64,000 nucleotides of DNA from Nocardioides rubriscoriae (GTDB lineage Bacteria; Actinomycetota; Actinomycetes; Propionibacteriales; Nocardioidaceae), in contig NZ_VIYJ01000010.1 in assembly GCF_008087085.1 (NCBI RefSeq), forward strand, positions 169,303 to 233,302, read 5' to 3'. Shown piece after piece: positions 42,820-50,976 of this stretch. The notes beneath the pieces are model-generated. The model was not told the origin of the DNA. It saw nothing but the letters and a program-made list of their open reading frames with translations, and made no database searches. How positions within the stretch are numbered: position 1 is the first letter of the stretch; each line of letters opens with the position of its first letter. The position numbers were made by a program, and so were the translations under genes.

Positions 42820-44415
42820 ATGGACCTGCACGGCGCCTTCCACGTCTACGACACGACGCTGCGCGACGGCGCGCAGCAGGAGGGGCTCAACCTCTCCGTG
42901 GCCGACAAGCTGACGATCGCGCGCCAGCTCGACGGGCTCGGCGTGGGCTACATCGAGGGCGGGTGGCCGGGGGCCAACCCCAAGGACACCGAGTTCTTCC
43001 GCCGCGCGGCCGTCGAGCTCGACCTGCGCCACGCGCGGCTGGCCGCCTTCGGGGCGACCCGCAAGGCCGGCGTACGCGCGGCCGACGACCCGCAGGTCGC
43101 GGCCCTGCGCGACTCCGGGGCCGGTGTGGTGACGCTGGTGGCCAAGTCGCACGACCGTCACGTCGAGCTCGCGCTGCGCACGACCCTCGAGGAGAACCTC
43201 GAGATGATCCGCGACACCGTCAGCCACCTCAAGGCCGAGGGCCAGCAGGTCTTCCTCGACGCCGAGCACTTCTTCGACGGCTATCGCCGCAACCGCGACT
43301 ACGCCCTCGAGGTGCTGCGCACGGCCTACGACGCCGGCGCCGAGGTGGTCGCCCTGTGCGACACCAACGGCGGCATGCTCCCGCCGTGGGTCTCCGACGT
43401 CGTCCACGACGTCATCGACACCACCGGTGTCCGCGTCGGCATCCACTGCCACAACGACACCGGCTGCGCGGTGGCCAACACGCTGGCCGCCGTCGACGCC
43501 GGAGCCACCCACGTCCAGGGCTGCCTCAACGGCTACGGCGAGCGCACCGGCAACGCCGACCTGGTCACCGTCGTGGCCAACCTCGAGCTCAAGCTCGAGC
43601 GCGAGGTGCTGCCGCCGGGCCTGCTCGCCGAGTCGACCCGGATCGCCCACGCCGTCGCCGACGTCACCAACTTCGCGCCGGCCTCGCGCCAGCCCTACGT
43701 CGGCACCTCGGCCTTCGCCCACAAGGCCGGGCTGCACGCCAGCGCCATCAAGGTCGACCCCGACCTCTACCAGCACACCGACCCGGTCCGGGTCGGCAAC
43801 GACATGAGGCTGCTGGTCTCCGACATGGCCGGGCGCGCGACCATCGAGCTCAAGGGCCGCGAGCTCGGCTTCGACCTGTCCGGCGACCGCGACCTCGTCA
43901 CCCGCGTCACCGACCGGGTCAAGGCGATGGAGCAGCGCGGCTACACCTTCGAGGCCGCCGACGCGTCCTTCGAGCTGCTGCTGGTGGAGGAGGTCGAGGG
44001 ACGCCGCCCGGCCTACGTCGAGGTCGAGTCGTGGCGCGTGATCACCGAGACCCTCGCCAACCGCGGCGCCCTCGACGAGGCGGTGTCCGAGGCGACGGTC
44101 AAGCTGTCTGCCGAGGGCGTGCGCTACGTCGTCACCGGTGAGGGCAACGGCCCGGTCAACGCCCTCGACTCGGCGCTGCGCACCGCGATCGGGCAGGCGT
44201 TCCCCGAGGTCGCGAAGTTCGAGCTGGTCGACTACAAGGTCCGCATCCTCGACCAGGGCCACGGCACCGACGCGATCACCCGGGTGCTCATCGAGACCTC
44301 CGACGGGGCCTCCTCGTGGGTCACGGTCGGGGTCGGTCACAACGTCATCGAGGCCTCGTGGGAGGCCCTGCTCGACGGGCTGACCTACGGCCTGCGCCGC
44401 CACCACCAGGACTGA
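42820..44415 (+). CDS. cimA: Citramalate synthase
   Basis: 531 residues. Condenses acetyl-CoA with pyruvate to give citramalate, a threonine-independent entry to isoleucine. The HMGL-like TIM barrel begins YDTTLRDGAQQEGLNLS; CHNDTGCAVANTL supplies metal-binding His, and NGYGERTGNADL and AHKAGLHASA are family motifs. The C-terminal LeuA allosteric domain (about 400-525) binds the feedback effector. Length and the EGLNLS form favour CimA over 2-isopropylmalate synthase, and the Ile-rich leader agrees. Confidence 0.92.
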   Translation: MDLHGAFHVYDTTLRDGAQQEGLNLSVADKLTIARQLDGLGVGYIEGGWPGANPKDTEFFRRAAVELDLRHARLAAFGATRKAGVRAADDPQVAALRDSGAGVVTLVAKSHDRHVELALRTTLEENLEMIRDTVSHLKAEGQQVFLDAEHFFDGYRRNRDYALEVLRTAYDAGAEVVALCDTNGGMLPPWVSDVVHDVIDTTGVRVGIHCHNDTGCAVANTLAAVDAGATHVQGCLNGYGERTGNADLVTVVANLELKLEREVLPPGLLAESTRIAHAVADVTNFAPASRQPYVGTSAFAHKAGLHASAIKVDPDLYQHTDPVRVGNDMRLLVSDMAGRATIELKGRELGFDLSGDRDLVTRVTDRVKAMEQRGYTFEAADASFELLLVEEVEGRRPAYVEVESWRVITETLANRGALDEAVSEATVKLSAEGVRYVVTGEGNGPVNALDSALRTAIGQAFPEVAKFELVDYKVRILDQGHGTDAITRVLIETSDGASSWVTVGVGHNVIEASWEALLDGLTYGLRRHHQD

Positions 44416-44434
44416 CGCCGGCCTAAGTCGGGTC

Positions 44435-44501
44435 GACCCGTCGCGTCTACGCGACGGGTCGGTGAAGTCGGGGTCGACCCGTCGCGTTTTCGCGACGGGT
44501 C
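44435..44501. repeat. Pair of 26-base palindromes (locus 2)
   Basis: Two palindromes at 44435-44460 (centre CT) and 44476-44501 (centre TTTT), arms GACCCGTCGCG and CGCGACGGGTC, 15 bases apart. Same family and nearly the same spacing as 10315-10382. Between convergent cimA and TetR genes. Confidence 0.92.
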
Positions 44502-44542
44502 GGCGAGTCTGGGGGAGGGGGGCGCCCCTGCGCGGGACGGGC

Positions 44543-45136
44543 TCAGGCGACCACGCGGCGTACGAGGTCGTCCCAGCCGGCGCGGACCTCGTCGAGCGAA
44601 CGCCGCTCCTGACCCAGCTGCTGCTCGAGGACCGGGATCTCGAGCGGGGCGAGCAGCGCCGTGGCCAGGTAGCCGAGGTCGCCGTGCACGTCGAGCTGGC
44701 CCAGCAGGTAGCGCACGTGCATGGCGGCGAACGCCGCGACGGCGTAGGCGCGGGTGCCGGCGTGCCCCGCGGCGCGGATCAGCGCGGCGTGGGTCAGCGT
44801 GGTCTCCATGCGGGAGTGCCCGAAGGCCAGCAGCCGCTCCAGCGGCGGCGCCCCGGGACCCAGCGGCGGCGGCCCGGAGATCACGCTGGCCTGCCAGGTG
44901 GTCTCGGAGTGGTCGAGCAGGGCGGCCATCAGGCCCTCCCGGCTCTCGAACCGCCGGAAGACCGTGCCCTTGCCGACGCCGGCGCGCTGCGCGACGGCGT
45001 CCATCGTGACGCTCTCGACGCTGCAGTGGTCGATGAGCTCGCTGGCCGCACGCAGCAGCGCCTCGCGGTTGCGGGCGGCGTCGGACCGCTCGGCCGGGGG
45101 TTCCCCGGCGAGGGGCAGCAGCCGGGTCGCGTCCAT
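44543..45136 (-). CDS. TetR family regulator next to an FMN reductase
   Basis: 197 residues with HTH NREALLRAASELIDH then VAQRAGVGKGTVFRRFESREGL and a helical effector domain. Divergent from the FMN-reductase gene with a perfect 20-base palindrome between them. A TACCCT box lies 7 bases before the ATG (leaderless). Probably represses the oxidoreductase in the absence of a quinone, thiol or similar stress signal (inference). Confidence 0.88.
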   Translation of the reverse strand: MDATRLLPLAGEPPAERSDAARNREALLRAASELIDHCSVESVTMDAVAQRAGVGKGTVFRRFESREGLMAALLDHSETTWQASVISGPPPLGPGAPPLERLLAFGHSRMETTLTHAALIRAAGHAGTRAYAVAAFAAMHVRYLLGQLDVHGDLGYLATALLAPLEIPVLEQQLGQERRSLDEVRAGWDDLVRRVVA

Positions 45137-45215
45137 GACGCCGAGGGTAGTCAGCCCGGGGCCCGTACCGGGGCCGACGACGGCGTGAGAAGAAAAGTCG
45201 TGGACCCCGGAATAG

Positions 45216-45235
45216 AAACGGACTGCAGTCCGTTT
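45216..45235. promoter_or_regulatory. TetR operator controlling the FMN reductase
   Basis: AAACGGACTGCAGTCCGTTT, a perfect 20-base palindrome, 8 bases before the FMN-reductase ATG and overlapping its probable -10/start region (TAGAAA at 45213). Its position suits direct repression by the divergent TetR protein. Confidence 0.8.
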
Positions 45236-45243
45236 GGACCGGC

Positions 45244-45795
45244 ATGACTACCTCTCCCACCACCCGTGTCGCCGTCCTCGTCGGCAGCCTGCGCGCCGAG
45301 TCCACCAACCGCAAGGTCGCCGAGCTGCTGCGCGACCGCGCCCCCGAGGGCGTCGTCCTCGAGATCGTCGAGGGGCTCGACCAGGTCCCGTTCTACGAGG
45401 AGGACCTCGACGCCACCGCGACCCCCGCCGCCGCGACCGCCCTGCGTGAGGCCGTCGGTGCCGCCGACGCCGTGCTGCTGGTCACCCCGGAGTACAACGG
45501 CACCATGCCGGCCGTGCTCAACAACGCCATCGACTGGCTCTCGCGCCCCTATGGCGCCGGCGCCCTCGTGGGCAAGCCGGTCGGCGTCATCGGCACCACC
45601 CCGACGCCGTACGGCGGCAAGTGGGCCCACGCCGACGCCCTGCGCTCCGCCGGGATCGCCGGCGGCGTCGCCCTCGAGGATGCCGTCGTGTCGCAGTCGA
45701 TCCTCGAGGTCGACCCGCTGTCCGACGTCGAGGTGCTCGAGCGCTTCCTGGCCGCGGTCGACGCCCTGGTCACCTACCAGCCGACCGCCGCCTGA
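45244..45795 (+). CDS. NADPH-dependent FMN reductase/quinone reductase
   Basis: 183 residues, flavodoxin-like fold. GSLRAESTNRK binds FMN phosphate, and TPEYNGTMPAVLNNAIDWLSR is the family hallmark. Two-electron reduction of FMN, quinones or azo compounds in the cytoplasm. Regulated by the divergent TetR protein through the palindrome at 45216. Confidence 0.9.
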   Translation: MTTSPTTRVAVLVGSLRAESTNRKVAELLRDRAPEGVVLEIVEGLDQVPFYEEDLDATATPAAATALREAVGAADAVLLVTPEYNGTMPAVLNNAIDWLSRPYGAGALVGKPVGVIGTTPTPYGGKWAHADALRSAGIAGGVALEDAVVSQSILEVDPLSDVEVLERFLAAVDALVTYQPTAA

Positions 45796-45830
45796 ACCAC
45801 ACGATCACCGCATCTCCTAGGGTCGGGGGC

Positions 45831-47267
45831 GTGGCCCACCTCCACGACCTGACCGCGCTCGAGCAGGGCGCCCTCCTCGCCCGCGGCGAGGTCTCCTCGC
45901 TCGAGCTCACCGAGCACCACCTCGAACGCGCCGCACGTCTCGACGACGTCGGCGCGTTCGTCGTGCTCACCCCCGACCTCGCGCGCGAGCAGGCCCGTCG
46001 CGCCGACCGACGCCGTGCCGAGGGGCGGGCGGCGGGCCCGCTCGACGGGGTCCCGACCGCGGTCAAGGACCTCAACCTCACCGCGGGGGTCCCGACGCGC
46101 TTCGGGTCGGCGGCCTTCGACGACTACGTGCCCGACGTCTCCGACGCCGTCGTGCTGGCGCTCGAGGCCGCCGGGATGCCGATGCTCGGCAAGACGAGCA
46201 CGCCCGAGCTGGGCTCGCCCTGCTACACCGAGCCCGAGGGCGCGCCCCCGGCCGTCAGCCCGTGGGACCGCAGCCGGATGGCCGGTGGCAGCTCGGGCGG
46301 CGCGGCGGCCGCGGTCGCCGCCGGGCTGGTGCCCGTCGCGCAGGGTTCCGACGGTGGCGGCTCCATCCGGATCCCGGCCTCGTGCTGCGGCCTGGTCGGG
46401 CTCAAGCCCTCACGCGGGCGGATCAGTGGTTTCCCCGCGTACGGGGATCCAGTAGGACTGGCGACTGCCGGCTCGATCGCGCACACCGTCAGGGACGCAG
46501 CGGCACTGCTCGACGTCATGGCCGGTCATCGGGTCGGGGATCCGTCGTGGGCCCCACCACCTCGTGAGTCGTTCGTGGCGGCGTGCGACCGGGACCCGGG
46601 GCGGCTGCGGGTCGCGCGGTTCATCACGCCGGTGATCACACCACCGACCACCGACGGTCCCGGCGCGCCCGTGCACCCCGAGGTCGTGCGGGCCTACGAG
46701 GACGCCTCGCACCTGCTCGAGAGCCTCGGCCACGAGGTCGTCGAGGTGCCCGTGCCGCTGCCGCCCGAGGCCGTGCCGGTCTTCGAGACCTGCTGGGCGG
46801 TCCTGACGGCCCTGAGCCCCGTGCCGGCCGACCGCGAACACCTGCTCCGGCCGCTCACCCGCTGGCTCGCGGCCCGCGGCCACGCGGTGTCCGGCCCCGA
46901 CTTCGGTCTGGCGATCGGCGCGATGCGCCGCCACGCCGCCGCCGCGATCGTCGCGCTCGCGCCGTACGACGCCGTGCTGACGCCCACCCTGGCGCAGCCG
47001 CCGCTGCCCGTCGGCGCACTGCGCGACGACGCCGACCCCGAGCGCGACTTCGAGGCCCAGAAGGCCTTCACGCCCTGGACCTCGGCGTGGAACGTCACCG
47101 GGCTGCCCGCGATCTCGCTGCCGTTGCACTGGACCGACGACCCGCTGCCGCTCCCGGTCGGGGTGATGCTCGCCGGACGTCAGGCCGGCGAGGCCGAGCT
47201 GCTCGCCCTCGCCGCCCAGGTCGAGGCGGCCGCCCCCTGGCACGCCAGGAGACCGCCGCGATGGTGA
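45831..47267 (+). CDS. Amidase (amidase signature family)
   Basis: 478 residues. Ser-cisSer-Lys triad regions visible: AVKDLN (Lys), MAGGSSGGAAAAVAAG (cis-Ser) and GSDGGGSIRIPAS (nucleophile Ser). Hydrolyses an amide; GatA-like but no gatB/gatC nearby, so a catabolic or peptide amidase is more likely. GTG at 45831 with TAGGGT upstream (leaderless pattern) is chosen over the long in-frame extension through the preceding gene. Ends inside the start of the acetyltransferase gene. Confidence 0.88.
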   Translation: MAHLHDLTALEQGALLARGEVSSLELTEHHLERAARLDDVGAFVVLTPDLAREQARRADRRRAEGRAAGPLDGVPTAVKDLNLTAGVPTRFGSAAFDDYVPDVSDAVVLALEAAGMPMLGKTSTPELGSPCYTEPEGAPPAVSPWDRSRMAGGSSGGAAAAVAAGLVPVAQGSDGGGSIRIPASCCGLVGLKPSRGRISGFPAYGDPVGLATAGSIAHTVRDAAALLDVMAGHRVGDPSWAPPPRESFVAACDRDPGRLRVARFITPVITPPTTDGPGAPVHPEVVRAYEDASHLLESLGHEVVEVPVPLPPEAVPVFETCWAVLTALSPVPADREHLLRPLTRWLAARGHAVSGPDFGLAIGAMRRHAAAAIVALAPYDAVLTPTLAQPPLPVGALRDDADPERDFEAQKAFTPWTSAWNVTGLPAISLPLHWTDDPLPLPVGVMLAGRQAGEAELLALAAQVEAAAPWHARRPPRW

Positions 47268-47773
47268 TCCACACCGCTCACCTGACCACTGCCGACCTCG
47301 CGCAGGTCCGCGACCTGATGGACACCGCGTTCGAGGACTTCACCGACCACGACTGGGCCCACGCGCTCGGCGGCGTCCACGTGCTCCTGCGTCGCGACGA
47401 GGTGGTCGTCGCCCACGGCGCGCTGGTGCAGCGCCGGCTGCTGGTCGAGGGCCGCTCGCTGCGCTGCGGCTACGTCGAGGCGGTCGCGGTCGACCCCGCG
47501 CGCTGCCGCCAGGGACTGGGCTCGCAGGTGATGGCCGAGCTCGAGGCGCTCGCGCGCGCCTACGACGTGCTCGCCCTCAGCGCGTCGACGGCCGGCGTGC
47601 CCTTCTACGAGGCCCGCGGGTGGCATCTGTGGCGCGGCCCGTCGTCGGTGCTCGCGCCCGACGGCCCCGAGCCGACGCCCGACGACGACGGGGCGATCTA
47701 CGTGCTCGGCGGCACGGGCCTCGACCTCGACGCGCCGATCGCCTGCGACTGGCGCGACGGCGACGTGTGGTGA
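47261..47773 (+). CDS. AAC(2')-like aminoglycoside N-acetyltransferase (GNAT)
   Basis: 170-residue GNAT enzyme. FTDHDWAHALGGVHVLLRRD, VQRRLLVEGRSLRCGYVEAV, GPSSVLAPDGP, TPDDDG and the terminal CDWRDGDVW follow the pattern I recall for mycobacterial AAC(2')-Ic. These residues build the aminoglycoside pocket and the acetyl-CoA site (RCRQGLGSQV). It should acetylate the 2'-amine of aminoglycosides, though a housekeeping substrate is possible. Starts within the last codons of the amidase gene (7-base overlap), so it is co-translated. Confidence 0.8.
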   Translation: MVIHTAHLTTADLAQVRDLMDTAFEDFTDHDWAHALGGVHVLLRRDEVVVAHGALVQRRLLVEGRSLRCGYVEAVAVDPARCRQGLGSQVMAELEALARAYDVLALSASTAGVPFYEARGWHLWRGPSSVLAPDGPEPTPDDDGAIYVLGGTGLDLDAPIACDWRDGDVW

Positions 47774-47786
47774 CGCGGCTCGACGG

Positions 47787-48092
47787 TCAGGGGAGTCCCC
47801 AGGCCGCCCGGAACTCGTCGGGCGCCATCGTGTCGAGCTGGTCGCGCACCACGTCGAGCAGCACGGCCGCCGCCTCGGCGCCGCCGGTCGGCACCCGCAG
47901 CTCGGCGTGCCCGTCGCTACGACGGCGTACGACGACGTCGCCCTCGCCGGTCAGCTCGAACCGCCCGCCGGTCGTCGCGCACCACAGGTCGAGCGCCCCC
48001 GCCACGACCCGGCCCCAGCGGGCGCGGCGGCGCGGCTCGAGCGCCAGCGAGTAGACCTCGCCGGCGGTCATCGGCTCGAGGGTGGACGTCAT
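47787..48092 (-). CDS. Hypothetical protein, 101 residues
   Basis: Not recognised. Soluble alpha/beta-like protein starting MTSTLEPMTAGEVYSLALEP with a possible beta pair GRFELTGEGDVVVRRRSDG. No cofactor motif. Its ATG lies 23 bases from the divergent VOC gene ATG, with a TACGCT box six bases upstream, so both genes seem to have leaderless, overlapping promoters. Confidence 0.65.
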   Translation of the reverse strand: MTSTLEPMTAGEVYSLALEPRRRARWGRVVAGALDLWCATTGGRFELTGEGDVVVRRRSDGHAELRVPTGGAEAAAVLLDVVRDQLDTMAPDEFRAAWGLP

Positions 48093-48115
48093 GTCCCCAG
48101 CGTAGGTTGTCGACC
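48093..48115. promoter_or_regulatory. Overlapping divergent leaderless promoters
   Basis: TAGGTT (48103-48108) ends 7 bases before the plus-strand VOC ATG. On the minus strand TACGCT (48104-48099) ends 6 bases before the ATG of the 101-residue gene. The two -10 boxes share the TA at 48103-48104, so only one polymerase could open this site at a time. Confidence 0.6.
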
Positions 48116-48502
48116 ATGAGTGAGCTCACTCCTTACCTCTGCGTCCCCGACTCCCGTGCGGCGATCGAGTGGTACGCCGCCGCGCTCGGCGCCGAGGTGA
48201 CCTACGAGCCGATCGTGATGGACGACGGCCGCGTCGGCCACTGCGAGCTCGCCGTCGACGGCGCACGCTGGATGATGTCCGACGAGTTCGCCTCGGCCGG
48301 GGTCGCGGCGCCCGCGCCCGACCGTGGCGCGTCCGTGACGCTGCACCTGACCGTGGCCGACGTCGACGAGGCCGCCGCCCGGGTCGTCGAGGCCGGGACG
48401 TCGATGGTCCGCGGGCCCGAGGACAGCCCACCGGCGGGTCGGGTCGCGGTCTTCGTCGACCCCTTCGGACACCGGTGGTTCTTGAACCAGCCCCTGGTGT
48501 GA
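48116..48502 (+). CDS. VOC/glyoxalase-like protein
   Basis: 128 residues in the PhnB-like VOC form: YLCVPDSRAAIEWYAAALGA at the N terminus, HCELAVDGARWMMSDE, VTLHLTVADVDEAAARV and FVDPFGHRWFLNQP at the C terminus. Metal-dependent lyase, dioxygenase or binding roles occur in this family; the substrate is unknown. ATG at 48116 is chosen; a TTG at 48107 is the alternative. Confidence 0.82.
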   Translation: MSELTPYLCVPDSRAAIEWYAAALGAEVTYEPIVMDDGRVGHCELAVDGARWMMSDEFASAGVAAPAPDRGASVTLHLTVADVDEAAARVVEAGTSMVRGPEDSPPAGRVAVFVDPFGHRWFLNQPLV

Positions 48503-48537
48503 GGCGCGGCCCGCGGGGGTCGGACTATCGTCACCGC

Positions 48538-49149
48538 GTGCCCGGTCTCCAACGCATCCTCGTGGTCAGCGACGGGGTGGGCGAGACCGAGCTGGAGCGC
48601 GTCCGTCACGGGCTGGGTCGCGACCCCGTGGTCCTCACGGCGCCGACGCCCGAGGCGGCCAGGGTCGTGCGCACCCTGGGGGCCGAGCCGCGGGTCGAGC
48701 TGTCCCTGGCCGCCGTCCGGTTCCCGGCTGCCGACCGTGGTCACCAGCTCGACGCGCTGGTGCGTTCCCACGCTCTCGGCGACCGCTTCCGCGACGTCGT
48801 GGTGGTCACCGACCAGGCCACCTCGACGCTGCTGCTGCGGGTCCTCGCCCCCGACCAGCTGGCGACCGGGGGCGCGGTGCAGGTGGTGGGTCTGCCGCGT
48901 GCCGACCGCCCGGTCGCCGCGCGTCGCGCGGTCGTGGCGGGGGTCGTGCTGGGCGGGGTCGCAGGCGTGCTCGGCGCGCCGGTGCTCCTGCTGGTCCTGA
49001 TCGGCCTGCTGGCCCCGGTCGGGCTCGTCCTGACGCTCACCGAGCCACGGCGCCACCTGGGTCACGAGCTGCTGCTCGCGGCCGCGGTCGCCCTCGCGGT
49101 GAGCTTCGTGGTGGTGGCCAGCTCGGCCCGCTTCCCGGGGGCCTTCTGA
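48538..49149 (+). CDS. Hypothetical protein with two C-terminal membrane helices
   Basis: 203 residues, not recognised. Residues 1-115 form an alpha/beta-like cytoplasmic part (RILVVSDGVGETELERV, DVVVVTDQATSTLLLRV), followed by two hydrophobic helices (about 130-165 and 180-198) around a short charged loop. GTG start with TATCGT upstream (leaderless pattern). 35 bases after the VOC gene; convergent with bioD. Confidence 0.65.
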   Translation: MPGLQRILVVSDGVGETELERVRHGLGRDPVVLTAPTPEAARVVRTLGAEPRVELSLAAVRFPAADRGHQLDALVRSHALGDRFRDVVVVTDQATSTLLLRVLAPDQLATGGAVQVVGLPRADRPVAARRAVVAGVVLGGVAGVLGAPVLLLVLIGLLAPVGLVLTLTEPRRHLGHELLLAAAVALAVSFVVVASSARFPGAF

Positions 49150-49168
49150 CGCAGTGCCCCTGCCCCGG

Positions 49169-49843
49169 TCAGGGCCGGGGCAGCCACCAGCCTGCGGCAG
49201 CGGCCCGGAACCGGTCGGGGTCCAGCGCGCCGGAACCGGCCGGCAGCACCCCCAGGAGCGGTACGCCGGTGACGCGGGGCAGGTCGTCGCGGTTGCAGTC
49301 CTCGGCGAGCCCGGGATCGGGTGGCCACGAGCCGATGACGAGACCGGCGGGCTCCAGCCCTCGGGCGCGGAGCGCGCCGACGGTCAGCTCGGCGTGGTTG
49401 AGCGTGCCGAGGCCGGCCGAGCAGACGACGACCACCTCGACCGGGTGGGTGTCACCCAGGTCGGCCGCGAGGTCGAGCAGGGTGCCGCCGTCGGTGTCGA
49501 GCCGCACGAGCAGCCCGCCGGCGCCCTCGACGACGACCACGTCGTAGTCGGCCGCGACCTCGCGCACCTGGGCCGCGTGCTCCGCGACCGGCGGGATGGC
49601 GACGCCGGCCCGTCGCGCGGCCGTGTCGGGTGCGAGGGGCTCGTCGAGCTCGGTGAAGGTCATGACGTCGACGCCGGTCAGCCGCGCGACGAGGTCGGCG
49701 TCACCGGGGTCGCCCGTCATGACACCGGTCTGCACGGGCTTGACCACCAGCACCCGCCCGGGCGTGGTGGCGGCCAGGGCCGCGGTGACGATGGTCTTGC
49801 CGACGTCGGTGGAGGTGCCGGTGACGATGACGAACCGGGTCAT
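49169..49843 (-). CDS. bioD: Dethiobiotin synthetase
   Basis: 224 residues. ATP-dependent ring closure of 7,8-diaminopelargonate with CO2 to dethiobiotin. The P-loop GTSTDVGKT begins at residue 9, VKPVQTG holds the active-site Lys, and VEGAGGLLVRL is the family motif. Last gene of bioBAFD, overlapping bioF by four bases. ATG at 49843 chosen because the protein starts MTRFVIVTGTSTDVGK. Confidence 0.95.
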   Translation of the reverse strand: MTRFVIVTGTSTDVGKTIVTAALAATTPGRVLVVKPVQTGVMTGDPGDADLVARLTGVDVMTFTELDEPLAPDTAARRAGVAIPPVAEHAAQVREVAADYDVVVVEGAGGLLVRLDTDGGTLLDLAADLGDTHPVEVVVVCSAGLGTLNHAELTVGALRARGLEPAGLVIGSWPPDPGLAEDCNRDDLPRVTGVPLLGVLPAGSGALDPDRFRAAAAGWWLPRP

Positions 49844-50976
49844 GGGCAGTGCTCCTTGACCACGGAGACCAGGACGGCGACGGCGCGGTCCCAGTCGGCC
49901 TCGGACAGACCGGCGTTGACGGTCACCCGCAGGCGGGACACGCCGTCGGGCACCGACGGTGGGCGGAAGCAGCCGACGCGCACGCCTTGCTGGAGCGCGG
50001 CGGCCTGGGCGGCGACGGCCACGGCGGGCGAAGGCATCGGCACCGAGAGCACCGCTCCGACCGAGGGCTCGACGCCCAGCGAGGCCGCCAGGTCGAGGAT
50101 CCGCTGCTGCACCAGCGCCGGGAGCCCGGGGGAGGAGCGCAGCACGCGCAGGGCCGCGAGCGCCGCACCGGCCGCTGCGGGGGCCAGGCCGGTGTCGAAG
50201 ATGAAGGGGCGGGCCCGGTTGACGAGGTGGTCCACGACGGACTGCGGACCGAGCACAACCCCGCCCTGTGAGCCGAGCGCCTTGGAGAGCGTGGCGGTGA
50301 CCAGCACGTGGGGGAGTCCGGCGAGCCCGGCCGTCGCGACCAGGCCCGGGCCGTGCACCCCGAGCCCGTGGGCCTCGTCGACGACGAGGAGAGCGCCGCT
50401 CTCCTCGCACGCCTGCGCCAGTGCGGCGAGCGAGGCGGCGTCGCCGAGCACGGAGTAGACCGACTCGACCAGGACCATCGCCCGCCGGTCGCCCGCGGTG
50501 GCGAGCGCGCGGCGCACGGCGGCGACGTCGTCGTGGGGCACGACCTCGACCGCGGCCCGCGACAGGCGTACGGCGTCGATCAGGGAAGCGTGGACGTGGG
50601 CGTCGGAGACGACGAGGGTGTCGCGGTCGGCCAGCGCGGCCACGACGCCGAGGTTGGCGTGGTAGCCGGTGGAGAAGACCAGGGCCGCAGGCTGGCCGAG
50701 GTAGTCGGCGAGCTCGCGCTCGAGGTCGGCGTGCAGCCCGAGCGAGCCGGTGACCAGGCGTGACGCGCCGGCCCCACCGCCCCACCGCTGCGCGGCCTCG
50801 ACGGCTCCGGCGACCACGCGTGGGTCACGGGCCAGGCCGAGGTAGTCGTTGCCGGCCAGGTCGATCGTCGGGTCGTCCGCCCCACGGGGACGCAGGACTC
50901 TCGTCAGGGCGGACGACTCGCGCTCCGCAGCCTGCGCGGCGAACCAGTGCGTCCAGGGCGTCGGCGGGGTGCTCAT
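49840..50976 (-). CDS. bioF: 8-amino-7-oxononanoate synthase
   Basis: 378 residues, PLP enzyme joining pimeloyl thioester and alanine. NDYLGLA, GAGASRLVTG, DEAHGLGVHG and TLSKALGSQGG (PLP Lys) are diagnostic of the alpha-oxoamine synthase family, and the biotin gene context selects BioF. The ATG overlaps the bioA stop by one base (TGATG). Confidence 0.94.
   Translation of the reverse strand: MSTPPTPWTHWFAAQAAERESSALTRVLRPRGADDPTIDLAGNDYLGLARDPRVVAGAVEAAQRWGGGAGASRLVTGSLGLHADLERELADYLGQPAALVFSTGYHANLGVVAALADRDTLVVSDAHVHASLIDAVRLSRAAVEVVPHDDVAAVRRALATAGDRRAMVLVESVYSVLGDAASLAALAQACEESGALLVVDEAHGLGVHGPGLVATAGLAGLPHVLVTATLSKALGSQGGVVLGPQSVVDHLVNRARPFIFDTGLAPAAAGAALAALRVLRSSPGLPALVQQRILDLAASLGVEPSVGAVLSVPMPSPAVAVAAQAAALQQGVRVGCFRPPSVPDGVSRLRVTVNAGLSEADWDRAVAVLVSVVKEHCP

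Noticed and set aside
46015..46567. Alternative frames within the amidase gene
   Set aside because: Ser/Pro/Arg-rich shadow translations; the amidase signature lies in the other frame without interruption.
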